Of a stretch of 48,664 nucleotides of DNA, positions 1 through 8,835 are shown piece after piece. Positions within the stretch are counted from its first letter, which is position 1. The number at the start of each line of letters is the position of its first letter. This DNA is from an uncultured Bacteroidales bacterium (GTDB taxonomy: Bacteria; Bacteroidota; Bacteroidia; Bacteroidales; P3). The notes beneath the pieces were generated by a model. It was not told the origin of the DNA. It did no database searches and worked only from the letters and a program-made list of their open reading frames with translations. The stretch lies in NCBI GenBank assembly GCA_900319865.1, contig ONQD01000024.1, forward strand, positions 1 to 48,664, read 5' to 3'. The translations under genes were made by a program, and so were the position numbers.

Positions 1-110
1 ATTTGAAATCAATGTGCGATTGGCGAGTGTGTGGCGGTGTATTGTATTGAAGACCAAGAGGAAAAGAAAATAAGACCTAACAATAACAAATATAAAATAA
101 TGCTGTAATC

Positions 111-1499
111 ATGAGAAAACAATTCACTTTTTTGATGGGAATAGCGGTTGTATGCGCTCTGCTGATGGCGGTGCCGGAGGCGGCAGAGGGGCAGACACTG
201 TATGACTATGCAGGGGTTTCGGACAGCCCCGTTCAGACTAATCCATTGTCGGTAATCAGGAGAGAGAGCTCGGGCAGGGCGGTATTCAGCTACGTTATGA
301 ACGGAAAGACATATATCGGGCTGGTGGACCTGTACGGAAACATCAAGCGGGCGGACATAGGCCCGGATAAACGGGTTTATGATATGCGTGTGGTAGGTGA
401 AGAATTGTATTTCTGTGGCAGTGTTTCCGGTGTCCAGGCTTTTGTCGGGCATCTGAAAATCCATCAGCTTGCCACCAGTCCGGGTCCTTTCCCGATAGAC
501 TTCACATACCTCAAGGCCGATAAGACCGACTGCTTGACACGCATGGTGGCCTACCGGTGGGGGACGGAAGTGAAAGTGGTGGCCATAGGATATGATGACT
601 GCCTGTGGTACAACTGCCTCTATGCCTGCCCTGACAATGCTACATGCCGCAAGGAGTTTGTGTTTGAGGGTGTTTTCTCTTCCGGACTTCCTTCATCAGG
701 CTCCTTTCTATTACAGGAGGTGAATCCCGGGGATTACGGCGACCGGATGGAGGTGCTGGACGATATAGTGGAGACGGACAACTATGTGGCCATTGTGGGG
801 GTCTATGACAATGGCTGGTTTGTGATAAGGCGCTGCCGGAAGGATGATATAATGGGAACAATGAGCAATTTGTTTTTGTATCCATTCCAGGGGAGGGAGT
901 TGCTGACGGAGCACAAGGCATGCAGAATGCGCGGCGACACGATAGCAGTGGCGTCGCAGGCAAGCGATATAGATTTGAACCCCGAGAACAGGACACGTTT
1001 CAGGGTGTTCGACATGGCGACAATGAGCATGCTGGTGGACCAGGAGTTTGAGCACGGGATAAAGGTCAAGCCCGACGAGATGGTGTATGTGCCGGTGGAC
1101 AAGACGGTTGTGCTGCTTCAGGAAATGCCCATCCCGTCGTTGACGAACAATAACAGTGTGTTTGTGCAACTGCATCCGTATCAGGCGACGCCATATGTTG
1201 CGCAGGGATGGTACACAACATCGGGATTGCGCTACGGTTCGCTGGACGTGAGGGATGATGAGAATTATATAGCCACAGGAGGGAACTACTGGATAACAAA
1301 GCACCTGCCCAACTGTGTCAGTTCCACGGGGTGTTATACCCCATGTTTGATACGGATTAGTGACAGGGAGCCGGTCACGTATACGGCTGACACTTTTGTG
1401 TACCCTCCAACCCCGTGCTTTGATATGGTCATTTCGCCAGTATTCGGAGTGGAGACAAGGACACCCAATGTCTTGTGTGCAGAAACAGATAACAAATAA
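111..1499 (+). CDS. Secreted protein of unknown function (462 aa)
   Basis: The product starts with a typical Sec signal peptide: basic N-terminus, hydrophobic core at residues 6-20, and an AEG-Q type cleavage region near residue 28. The rest is rich in short beta-strand-like stretches, which suggests a beta-propeller-like fold, but I recognise no named domain. Cysteines are frequent in the middle (YNCLYACPDNATC region) and at the end, consistent with export. There is no T9SS sorting tail and no lipobox. The next gene begins 12 bases after the stop, so the two are probably co-transcribed and may work together at the cell surface. Function is unknown. The start is supported by the signal peptide immediately after it. 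Confidence 0.75.
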   Translation: MRKQFTFLMGIAVVCALLMAVPEAAEGQTLYDYAGVSDSPVQTNPLSVIRRESSGRAVFSYVMNGKTYIGLVDLYGNIKRADIGPDKRVYDMRVVGEELYFCGSVSGVQAFVGHLKIHQLATSPGPFPIDFTYLKADKTDCLTRMVAYRWGTEVKVVAIGYDDCLWYNCLYACPDNATCRKEFVFEGVFSSGLPSSGSFLLQEVNPGDYGDRMEVLDDIVETDNYVAIVGVYDNGWFVIRRCRKDDIMGTMSNLFLYPFQGRELLTEHKACRMRGDTIAVASQASDIDLNPENRTRFRVFDMATMSMLVDQEFEHGIKVKPDEMVYVPVDKTVVLLQEMPIPSLTNNNSVFVQLHPYQATPYVAQGWYTTSGLRYGSLDVRDDENYIATGGNYWITKHLPNCVSSTGCYTPCLIRISDREPVTYTADTFVYPPTPCFDMVISPVFGVETRTPNVLCAETDNK

Positions 1500-1511
1500 A
1501 AAAAATAAGAT

Positions 1512-3043
1512 ATGAAAAAACTGGTATTATTTATGGTGCTGACGGCCTGCGCGGCAGGCGTATGGGCGCAGGATACCCTTGCATTCCCCAACCCCCGGTA
1601 CTGGTTCCGGTATAATGATACATTGGAGATATGCGGCTGGATCTGCATGTGTGTGCGATTCTGATGAAGCGGGAGAACGGGGAATATGTGAGGGTGGATT
1701 CGGTATGCACAAACAACAAGGAAATAGCCCACTATATGGAACAGGCGATACCGACATGCACAAGTTGGAATGGAGGACCAGATGGAGCATGGAAAATGGT
1801 TGACTATTTTTTTGACACTCCGCATGTGGTTACAGATACTTTTTATGTGGGCTTCAGATATTTCTACCGAAGCACGAATGGTGAGAATGCCTGGTTGAAT
1901 GCCACATACGGCGAGGATTATATGAAGGAGCACTATCCATGGCTTTTCTACCCAGAGCTGCCCCAACCTCAGCTCTTTCGTCTGGAGGGGTATTGCAGAT
2001 ACGCCACTTTGGGGTGCGGAAACAACACAACGTTTTTGTTTGGGCAAGGCATAGTGGGCGATACAACAAACCCGTTTCATTGGGTATACCACAACCACTA
2101 TTATAGTAAATTTCATGGGGCGGTGTTGCCCATAGTGATGCCGCCCGACTCGTGTCCGGGGATAGCGAATTTCAGGGTTGAGGGGCTTGACGGGGGCGGA
2201 TGCCTGTTCGTGTGGCAGAACAACAGTGAATACCGCTCATTCCAGTTTGCCTATGGGGAATTGGGTACGGAGCCGGACAGTTGCCGTACAATTGCCTTGG
2301 CAGCCAACAGCTATGTCATGCCGCCGGAGGACATGACCGCCGGCAGTACGTACGTGGCCTATGTGAAAGCCGAGTGCGAGGCCAGCGGACATTCTGTCTG
2401 GACAGACTGGAGAGGGCCGTTGTATTTTTCGAGAGGAGGGGAAATTTACCACTGTCCCAAGGTGGAAAATCTGCATGTGGAGCGCGGTGCGGATGGATTT
2501 GTGTTTAGATGGACGTATGCGGGTACACATCAAATTAGATATGAGTTTGTGTACGGGCTGGACGGTACAAGCCCCGAGGATTGCACTCCGCTGAACTATT
2601 ATTATTATAGCTCAGCGGAATGCACCTTGTCGTACGACAGCATAAATCCCAACAGACGTTATGTGGGATACGTGCGTTCATTGTGCGAGTTTTATGACGA
2701 GCTGAACCATGATACCACGCTCCGATGGTCGGAATGGAGCGACCCTGTGCGGTTCCGGTTTGACGGAGGGCAGGGGATAGAAAGCGCAGGGAAGAATGGG
2801 GAACCCGGAATAGCCCTGAAGCCGAACCCGGCGCGCGGGACGGTGCAGGTGGTGAATGCCGAGGACGGCAAAGAGGTAGGAGAAGTGGACGCGGTGAGTC
2901 TCTATTCGATGGCTGGGGAGAAGATGGCAGAGGTGAGAGGCGGAGCCACGATAGATGTGACGACGCTGCCCGCGGCGGTGTATATGGTGAGGGTGGAGCT
3001 GCGGAACGGCGACATCCGATACCTGAAACTGGTGAAGGAGTAG
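1512..3043 (+). pseudogene. T9SS-sorted FnIII-like surface protein, frameshifted after the signal peptide
   Basis: An ATG at 1512 opens a frame with a signal peptide (MKKLVLFMVLTACAAGVWAQ) followed by about 20 mature residues, but this frame stops at 1662. The remaining protein continues in another frame, open from before 1631 to 3043. One missing base near 1628 would join the frames so that DTLE runs into MRLDLHVC. The downstream part holds two FnIII-like modules, each beginning with a CP[GK] motif (about 2155-2430 and 2450-2755). It ends in a type A T9SS C-terminal sorting domain of about 75 residues (KPNPARG ... LYSMAGEKM ... YMVRVELRNG ... LKLVKE). Such proteins are exported by Sec, then crossed to the surface by T9SS. 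Either the gene is inactivated by one indel or the assembly has a base error. Without the N-terminus, the 470-aa downstream frame would lack a signal peptide. Confidence 0.72.
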
Positions 3044-3216
3044 CGGCACGGACAGGGATGGACGGCACTGCCGGCCATCGGCAAAGCCGTGTGGAAGGCA
3101 ATGGCCAGACCCCATGCCATAGCCTGTTTGCGGAGCCGGAACGGCAGAAGAAAATGGGATAGAACGGTATTACCCCGCACGCTACAACCGATTTCCCATA
3201 ACGGGGATACAAAAAA

Positions 3217-3259
3217 TCAACGGCATCCTGTTGTCAGAAGAGCGACAGGATGCCGTTGA
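3217..3259 (-). terminator. Rho-independent terminator of the LRR gene
   Basis: Perfect 15-bp arms (TCAACGGCATCCTGT at 3217-3231 and its complement at 3245-3259) enclose a 13-nt loop. Read on the minus strand the hairpin is followed by a T-rich tract (GATTTTTTG), matching the end of the minus-strand gene that stops at 3292. Confidence 0.8.
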
Positions 3260-3291
3260 AGCATAAGGCAAAAGGGACGTTGTCCGTGGAG

Positions 3292-3765
3292 TTAGTTGGG
3301 GACTATTGTTACGTTTGGCCCGTAAAGCAGCTGTGACAGGTGGTGGCAACCATCGAATGCCGACATCCATATTTTTTCCAAGGAGTCATTGCAAACCACA
3401 CGGCGCAGGCGTTTGCAGTCTTTGAAAGTGAAGGGGTAGATGTAGCGGATGCCCGGAGGCAGGATTACTTCTTCCACGCTGCTTCGCACAAATGCATATT
3501 GCCACAGGTTCTCGAGGTTGGCCGGGAGGGTGATGTTTAGCAGGTTGTCGCAGCTGTCGAACGCAAATCCTCCAATCTCGCGCACGCTATCGGGGATGAC
3601 AACAGAGGTTATTTCGTGATGATTTTTGAACAGGTCGTCGAATAGCATGGTGACCGGCCGTCCCCAATGGGTGGAGGGGATGATGACATGGGGTTCGTCA
3701 CCGTGGTAACTCATGGCACAATAGCTGTCGGTTTCTTCGACCAGTTTGAAAAAGAATTCCTGCAT
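3292..3765 (-). CDS. BspA-type leucine-rich repeat protein (LRR_5 family), 157 aa
   Basis: After an N-terminal segment of about 45 residues, the protein is built of 22-24-residue BspA-type repeats (for example VVIPDSVREIGGFAFDSC and ILPPGIRYIYPFTFKDCKRL), about four in number. This is the PF13306-like family typical of Bacteroidales. No signal peptide is visible, so this copy is probably cytoplasmic or a fragment of a larger surface protein. The final repeat ends abruptly with TIVPN, so a C-terminal truncation is possible. It stands alone between two plus-strand units and has its own terminator at 3217-3259. The function of the intracellular forms is unknown; the fold is for protein binding. 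Confidence 0.75.
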   Translation of the reverse strand: MQEFFFKLVEETDSYCAMSYHGDEPHVIIPSTHWGRPVTMLFDDLFKNHHEITSVVIPDSVREIGGFAFDSCDNLLNITLPANLENLWQYAFVRSSVEEVILPPGIRYIYPFTFKDCKRLRRVVCNDSLEKIWMSAFDGCHHLSQLLYGPNVTIVPN

Positions 3766-3986
3766 AGGTGTTAATGGGTTTTAAATGTGGAGGTGGGGGG
3801 ATGCCCAACCGATATAATAACGTAAATGATGTGCGGTTATTGTGCGCGGAATGAGTATGTCTTTTGTTGTGATAGTGACAGTTTGAAATGGCTTTGAGGC
3901 AGGTAGGGGGAGTAGGATAGGGGAGGAGGGGCGATTTGTGACATAAAAACGTCGGTTTGTGCAATGTGTGAATGGATAAAAATATG

Positions 3987-3994
3987 TATCTTTG
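3987..3994 (+). promoter_or_regulatory. Bacteroidota -7 promoter box upstream of the DUF362 operon
   Basis: TATCTTTG matches the TAnnTTTG consensus 48 bases before the ATG at 4043. A TTTG lies at 3956-3959, but the 27-base spacing is longer than the usual 19-21, so the upstream box is uncertain. Confidence 0.55.
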
Positions 3995-4042
3995 CAAAGA
4001 TGAATCAATTTGTGTATTGTTTTTAAATAGTAGAGAATCAAC

Positions 4043-5068
4043 ATGAAGTGTATTGCTTATTTGTTGACTTTTGCCTTATTACTATGTGGTTGTTTCGCGA
4101 CAGATGAAAGAGGAGTGACGTTGAACGACTCGATGCCAGACCCACCGCAGGGGCAGTTGCCGAAGGTGTATATGACCAAGGATATTTCGGCCGAGGGACT
4201 GGTGGCGATATATGAAGCACTCCAGGTGCCCGCACATGGCAAAGTGGCAGTGAAGATTTCGACTGGCGAGTCGGACAAGTCTAACCATCTGCGTCCTGAT
4301 TTCATTCTGCCATTGGTGAGATTGGTGGATGGGCATTTGGTTGAGTGCAACACCACCTATAGCGGCAACCGTTCCACCACGGAGAAGCACCGGAAGGTGA
4401 TTCAGCAGCGGGGATATACGGTGAGCGGTGGTTTTCCATACGAGCTGGATCTGATGGATGAGGATGGGGAGACGGGCATTGCCATAACATCGGACAATCC
4501 GCATTTTGACAGTGCCATTGTGGGAAGCCATCTTGTCAATTACGACTATATGATAAACCTCGCACATTTTAAAGGCCACGCCATGGGCGGGTATGGCGGT
4601 GTGCTGAAAAACCAGAGCATCGGGATGTCGGCCCGCCGGGGGAAGGCACTAATACATTCGGCAGGACGCAATACGGTTAGCGAACGCTGGTTGCTGTATA
4701 TCAATGACCAGGACGGATTTCTGGAAAGCATGGCAGAGGTGGCCAACGCAATACACCAGTATTTCCATCAGGAAGGGAAGAATATAGTGTATATCAATGT
4801 GATGAATAATATGTCGGTGGATTGCGATTGTGACGGTAGCCCTGCGGCACCGCGGCTGAAGGATATGGGGATTCTGGCCTCGACCGACCCTGTGGCATTG
4901 GATCAGGCATGTATTGACTTGGTTATGAATCACCATAATGCTGACGGAGATGATGCCCAGCCTCTAATCAAACGTATCAATAAGCGCCACGGCCTCCATA
5001 TACTGGAGCATGCAGCAGCAATCGGGCTGGGGTCGCGGAAGTATGAATTGGTGGTGATAGACAAGTAG
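4043..5068 (+). CDS. DUF362-domain lipoprotein (341 aa)
   Basis: The signal peptide ends in a lipobox (LLLCGC; lipidated Cys near residue 18), so the protein should be anchored in the envelope. The body matches the DUF362 family: the N-terminal KVAVKISTGE strand, YDYMINLAHFKGHAMGGYGG in the middle, and near residue 260 the MSVDCDCDG motif followed by GILASTDPVALDQACIDLV. The conserved CDC(D/E)G motif is shared with the second DUF362 lipoprotein at 8836-9933. DUF362 proteins are linked to iron-sulfur or redox functions, but their reaction is not established. It is the first gene of a five-gene plus-strand unit (4043-8751) behind the promoter box at 3987. The tail RHGLHILEHAAAIGLGSRKYEL is nearly repeated by a gene remnant at 13858-13968. 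Confidence 0.82.
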   Translation: MKCIAYLLTFALLLCGCFATDERGVTLNDSMPDPPQGQLPKVYMTKDISAEGLVAIYEALQVPAHGKVAVKISTGESDKSNHLRPDFILPLVRLVDGHLVECNTTYSGNRSTTEKHRKVIQQRGYTVSGGFPYELDLMDEDGETGIAITSDNPHFDSAIVGSHLVNYDYMINLAHFKGHAMGGYGGVLKNQSIGMSARRGKALIHSAGRNTVSERWLLYINDQDGFLESMAEVANAIHQYFHQEGKNIVYINVMNNMSVDCDCDGSPAAPRLKDMGILASTDPVALDQACIDLVMNHHNADGDDAQPLIKRINKRHGLHILEHAAAIGLGSRKYELVVIDK

Positions 5069-5126
5069 GAGGTCCGCATACTATTTCTTGAGGAAATGTC
5101 ATAAAGATAATAATTAAAAAAGATAA

Positions 5127-6242
5127 ATGATTATGAGGGGAATAGCAATGTCTATAATAGCAGTCGGCTTGATGCTGGCTTCATGTGGAACTAAAACAGA
5201 AACTAAAATGGACAAAAATGTACTTTCTTTTGACGGTCGACAGGCCTCGTCCATGTCGGTCATTGCTTGCCAAGAGGCCAGGGGCGACCAATCGTCGCTG
5301 ACGTTGGCTATAGATGAGGGACTGGATGCCGGGTTGACTGTTAGTCAGATAAAAGAAGCTCTTTCCCAGCTGTATGCCTATACTGGGTTCCCGCGGTCGT
5401 TGAATGCTTTGGGAACACTGCAGAAGGTTGTGGAACAGCGCAAGGCGATGGGGAAGGCAATAGAGGAGGGAAAGAATGCCACACCAATGGCAGCGAATTA
5501 CAATGCATTGAAACAAGGCACGGAGGTGCAGACACAGCTTTCCGGTCAGCCATTCAATTACTCTTTCTGCCCGGCGGAAGACTATTACCTCAAAGCCCAT
5601 TTGTTTGGGGATATTTTCGCCCGGGACAATATCAGCCATGCGGACCGTGAATTGATAACCGTCAGTGCGCTTAGCGGATTGGAAGGGGTGATGCCTCAGT
5701 TGCAGGCACATGTGAGAGGGGCGATGAATATGGGTGTAACCGAAGCACAACTGCGATCCATTCCGTTGTCACTGCGTGCGCATGGGCTCGAGGCCGAGGC
5801 CTTGCGTTGTGAGGCTGCCATAGCAATGGCGGTGGACGGAAAGTCTGAAGCAGTTGTTTCGCCTTCGGCATGGCCGCTTGGAGATTCTAATACCGCCTAT
5901 GCCCAATATTTTACTGGGCAGAGCTACTTGGCCCAGATGGACGGAGGGATGGCTAATGTGAGTTTCGAGCCGGGATGCCGCAACAATTGGCATATTCACC
6001 ATGGTGCAGTACAGGTGTTGGTGTGCGTGAGCGGCCGCGGCTGGTATCAGGAATGGGGTAAAGATGCCGTGGAACTGAAGCCGGGTGTGGTTATTGCTAT
6101 CCCCGAAGGAGTGAAACATTGGCATGGAGCAGCGGCCGATAGCTGGATGCAGCACCTTACTTACCATACAGATATGCGCCAAGGAGCATCGAACGAATGG
6201 CTGGAGCCAGTCACCGACGAGGTCTATGGGAAACTGAAATAA
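5127..6242 (+). CDS. Lipoprotein with two carboxymuconolactone-decarboxylase-like domains and a C-terminal cupin (371 aa)
   Basis: The N-terminus is a lipoprotein signal (GLMLASC, Cys near residue 20). Two CMD/AhpD-like alpha-helical domains follow, at about residues 45-115 and 150-235. The second reads DRELITVSALSGLEGV ... LQAHVRGAMNMGVTEAQL and lacks the CxxC of true AhpD. A cupin domain occupies about 265-350, with metal-ligand motif HIHH near 289-292 and a second motif PEGVKHWHGA. CMD-cupin fusions are common in Bacteroidota and Firmicutes next to flavodoxins and aldo/keto reductases, but are usually cytoplasmic; a lipid anchor is notable here. The substrate is unknown; a small quinone or aromatic lactone is only a guess. 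It lies 58 bases after the DUF362 gene and 7 before the amidohydrolase, so an operon is likely. Confidence 0.83.
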   Translation: MIMRGIAMSIIAVGLMLASCGTKTETKMDKNVLSFDGRQASSMSVIACQEARGDQSSLTLAIDEGLDAGLTVSQIKEALSQLYAYTGFPRSLNALGTLQKVVEQRKAMGKAIEEGKNATPMAANYNALKQGTEVQTQLSGQPFNYSFCPAEDYYLKAHLFGDIFARDNISHADRELITVSALSGLEGVMPQLQAHVRGAMNMGVTEAQLRSIPLSLRAHGLEAEALRCEAAIAMAVDGKSEAVVSPSAWPLGDSNTAYAQYFTGQSYLAQMDGGMANVSFEPGCRNNWHIHHGAVQVLVCVSGRGWYQEWGKDAVELKPGVVIAIPEGVKHWHGAAADSWMQHLTYHTDMRQGASNEWLEPVTDEVYGKLK

Positions 6243-6249
6243 GTATACG

Positions 6250-7581
6250 ATGAAACGACAGACAACTGTAATTGTTTTCCTTACAATGGCATTTTGCTCT
6301 ATGGCACAAATTGATGTACATAGCCACATTGTTACTCCTCAGTATCTGGCTGCTTTGGAACAGCATGGTGCACTGATGGATGAGGGTTTTCCCATTCCCC
6401 ATTGGGATGTAGAAAAACATATAGCCTTTATGGACCGTGCAGGGATTAGCACAGCGGTGCTTTCGATGCCGGCACCACAGCCTTGGTTTGGCGATGTGGC
6501 AGAGGCCGCGAAAATTTGCCGCTCGGTGAACGAAGAGTGTGCATTGCTCAAAGCACGTTACCCGGGACGCTTTATGTTCTGTGCCGCATTGCCACTGCCA
6601 GACGTGGGGGCCGCAATCGAGGAGGCGCGTTATGCATTAGACGTGTTGGGGGCTGATGGGGTGAAGCTGGCCACCAATGCCTATGGGCAATATCTTGGCG
6701 ACCCGGCATTGGATAGCCTCATGGCATTCCTGAACGAACGGCATGCTGTCATAATCACCCACCCTCACAAGCCTTCGGCAGTAAACAACCAATTGATTGC
6801 CTCAGTGCCTTTGGCCAGCTATGAGTATTTGGCCGAAACCTCGCGGGCTATTCTCAATATGGTGGCGCATAACATATTGGTCCGATATCCTAATCTCCGG
6901 GTGGTGGTGCCTCACTGCGGGTCGTTCCTGCCAACGGCGTTACCGCGATTCCGCTCGTTGTTGCCTGTGATGGTAAAACAGGGAATAATGCAGCCGGTGG
7001 ATGTGGATGCTAACCTAAGCCGTCTTTATTACGATTTGGCGGGGGCTCCCACAGATGAGGCTCTCGACATGCTGCTTGACATAACTACGCCCGATCATCT
7101 TCTGTATGGAACGGATTATCCCTATGTGGCAGAAGAAGCATTGATTGCTGGGAAACGTGCGCTTGCTGGGCGTTTGGCTCTTCATGCACTTGCCGAGGAG
7201 GATATTTTTGCCAACAACGCACGTCGCCTGTTTGGAGAATCGGTGCCTATTAGGACGTATGGAGAACGTATTACCCGTCTTGCTGAGATAGAAGTGGAAC
7301 CGGAGATGCTGGAGGAATATATGGCTTTTGCCAGAGAGGTGGGTCAAGTGAGCATGACCACCGAGCCAGGGGTGCTAGCCCTTTTCTCCATGCAGGCAAA
7401 GGATAATCCATCAAAGATATATATCCTGGAAGTTTATGCGGATAACGATGCTTATCAACAGCATATACGCACGGCTCATTTCCAGAAATACAAAAAGTCT
7501 ACCGAAAAGATGGTTCGCAGTCTCAAACTCATCGATACTACACCGATGGTGAAAATGGGATTTGTGAAATATGGCAAATAA
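6250..7581 (+). CDS. Exported amidohydrolase (ACMSD-like) fused to a C-terminal ABM domain (443 aa)
   Basis: A Sec signal peptide (residues 1-20, ending CSMAQ) runs directly into the metal-binding motif IDVHSH (His24, His26). The TIM-barrel part contains the other expected ligands: ITHPHKP near 170, VPHCGSF near 221, and GTDYPY near 288. It resembles the amidohydrolase_2 family that includes ACMSD and related aromatic-acid decarboxylases. From about residue 345 to the end there is an antibiotic-biosynthesis-monooxygenase-like (ABM) ferredoxin fold (TEPGVLALFSM ... EVYADNDAYQQHI ... HFQKY). The fusion suggests that a ring-cleavage or quinol product is handled in one polypeptide, but that is inference. 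It is preceded by the CMD-cupin gene (7 bases) and overlaps or abuts the flavin reductase gene. Export is unusual for this family. Confidence 0.82.
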   Translation: MKRQTTVIVFLTMAFCSMAQIDVHSHIVTPQYLAALEQHGALMDEGFPIPHWDVEKHIAFMDRAGISTAVLSMPAPQPWFGDVAEAAKICRSVNEECALLKARYPGRFMFCAALPLPDVGAAIEEARYALDVLGADGVKLATNAYGQYLGDPALDSLMAFLNERHAVIITHPHKPSAVNNQLIASVPLASYEYLAETSRAILNMVAHNILVRYPNLRVVVPHCGSFLPTALPRFRSLLPVMVKQGIMQPVDVDANLSRLYYDLAGAPTDEALDMLLDITTPDHLLYGTDYPYVAEEALIAGKRALAGRLALHALAEEDIFANNARRLFGESVPIRTYGERITRLAEIEVEPEMLEEYMAFAREVGQVSMTTEPGVLALFSMQAKDNPSKIYILEVYADNDAYQQHIRTAHFQKYKKSTEKMVRSLKLIDTTPMVKMGFVKYGK

Positions 7582-7615
7582 TAAAACTAATTACCCACAA
7601 ATTAAATACAATACT

Positions 7616-8191
7616 ATGAAAAAAGATCTTGGAATTATTCCGGCAGTATATCCGATGCCGGTACTTATGGTGGCCGCCTACGATGAAAAAGGCAATGTCA
7701 ATGTGATGAACGCCGCATGGGGCATGATTTGCGATATGGACAAGATAGCCTTGTTTATCGGGAAGGACCACAAGACCACAAAAAATATATTGCTTTCAAA
7801 GGCCTTCACAGTGAGTATTGCCGACCGGAGCCACATGGATGTGGCCGACTATTTTGGCATAGCAACAGGTAACAAGACTCCTGACAAGTTTGAGCGTACT
7901 GGATACCATGCCGTGCGCAGCAGCCATGTGGCGGCTCCTATTGTTGAGGAGTTCCCCTTGGTGATGGAGTGCGAACTGGCCGAGGAGGTGAATACAGAGA
8001 ATATGCACTGCATTGTAGGAAAGATTGTCAATGTCGCCGCAGAGGAAAGTGTATTGGCCGAAAACGGCAAGGTGGATCCTGCGAAACTGAATGCCCTTAT
8101 CTTCGACCAGTTCCAAAATGGCTATTACGTTAGCGGTGATCAGGTGGGCAAGGCGTGGAATGCTGGTGCGGCATTGGCAAAACAAAAGTAG
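7616..8191 (+). CDS. Flavin reductase family protein (FMN-binding split barrel), 191 aa
   Basis: The sequence matches the flavin reductase-like / DIM6-NTAB family: an N-terminal MPVLMVAAYDEKGNVNVMNAAW strand pair that binds FMN, then TTKNILLSKAFTVSI and a long VMECELAEEV segment. Such proteins use FMN to reduce flavins or act as flavoprotein oxidoreductases in the cytoplasm. An upstream in-frame ATG at 7571 lies inside the preceding gene. I prefer the ATG at 7616 because the family normally begins at MKKDLG(I/P) just before the first strand, and the 15 extra residues are low-complexity. No signal peptide is seen, so this member is cytosolic, in contrast to the three preceding genes. It is the fourth gene of the operon. 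Confidence 0.82.
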   Translation: MKKDLGIIPAVYPMPVLMVAAYDEKGNVNVMNAAWGMICDMDKIALFIGKDHKTTKNILLSKAFTVSIADRSHMDVADYFGIATGNKTPDKFERTGYHAVRSSHVAAPIVEEFPLVMECELAEEVNTENMHCIVGKIVNVAAEESVLAENGKVDPAKLNALIFDQFQNGYYVSGDQVGKAWNAGAALAKQK

Positions 8192-8217
8192 TCGCAACAA
8201 TCAGATATTGAATTGAT

Positions 8218-8751
8218 ATGAAGAGAATATTGGTTGTTTGCGGCAGTCCACGCAAAGATGGCAATAGCGACCTTTTGGCCTCACAATTCTCCAAAGGAGC
8301 CATGGATGCAGGTCACACCGTCGAAACTATCTATGTCCGCAATCTCCAAATGAATTACTGTATAGGTTGTTTCGCCTGTCAGAAAAACGGTGTATGCATT
8401 CAGAAGGATGATATCAATGGCATACTTCCCAAGATGTTGCAGGCCGATGTGGTCTGTTTCTCTACGCCTGTTTATTACTATTCAGTTACTGGACAAATGA
8501 AAACTTTTATCGACCGCATGAATCCTCTTTACAACCGTATGCGCGATAAGGAGTTTTACTACATGGTTACTGCTGCTGAGGAAAGTCACGCCCAACTCGA
8601 CCGTGCCATCGATGCACTTCAGGGATTTGCCGACTGTTTTGAAGACATCCGTGTGTCGGGTTGTGTGTATGGTGGCGGTGCTACAGAAAAGGGCGACATC
8701 ATTAAACTCCCAGCCTATCAGGAAGCCTATCAGATGGGACTTAATGTCTAG
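8218..8751 (+). CDS. NAD(P)H-dependent FMN reductase / iron-sulfur-flavoprotein-like oxidoreductase (177 aa)
   Basis: A flavodoxin-like fold is evident: phosphate-binding loop at residues 8-17 (GSPRKDGNSD) and FSTPVYYYSVTGQMKTFIDR around 85-100. A Cys-rich segment C-x2-C-x2-C-x4-C at about 49-60 (CIGCFACQKNGVC) is typical of iron-sulfur flavoproteins and related multimeric FMN reductases. It would transfer electrons from NAD(P)H to an unknown acceptor in the cytoplasm. It is the last gene of the 4043-8751 operon and ends before a strong bidirectional terminator. Two paralogues with the same cysteine layout occur at 16854-17471 and 17717-18373. Confidence 0.85.
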   Translation: MKRILVVCGSPRKDGNSDLLASQFSKGAMDAGHTVETIYVRNLQMNYCIGCFACQKNGVCIQKDDINGILPKMLQADVVCFSTPVYYYSVTGQMKTFIDRMNPLYNRMRDKEFYYMVTAAEESHAQLDRAIDALQGFADCFEDIRVSGCVYGGGATEKGDIIKLPAYQEAYQMGLNV

Positions 8752-8784
8752 TCATTCGGGACAATTTGTGTTACCCGGATATAC

Positions 8785-8822
8785 AAAGAGTGATGTTGCA
8801 GCCATGTGCAGCATCACTCTTT
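8785..8822. terminator. Bidirectional Rho-independent terminator between convergent genes
   Basis: A 16-bp stem (8785-8800 with 8807-8822, one G-T pair) and a 6-nt loop lie between the plus-strand operon end at 8751 and the minus-strand gene end at 8836. It is flanked by A's on the left and TTTTCTTT on the right, so it can serve both directions. Confidence 0.85.
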
Positions 8823-8835
8823 TCTTTATAATGAG

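Noticed and set aside
1512-1664. Programmed ribosomal frameshift in the T9SS gene
   Set aside because: No slippery heptamer or homopolymer is found near 1620-1632; a simple indel is the simpler reading.
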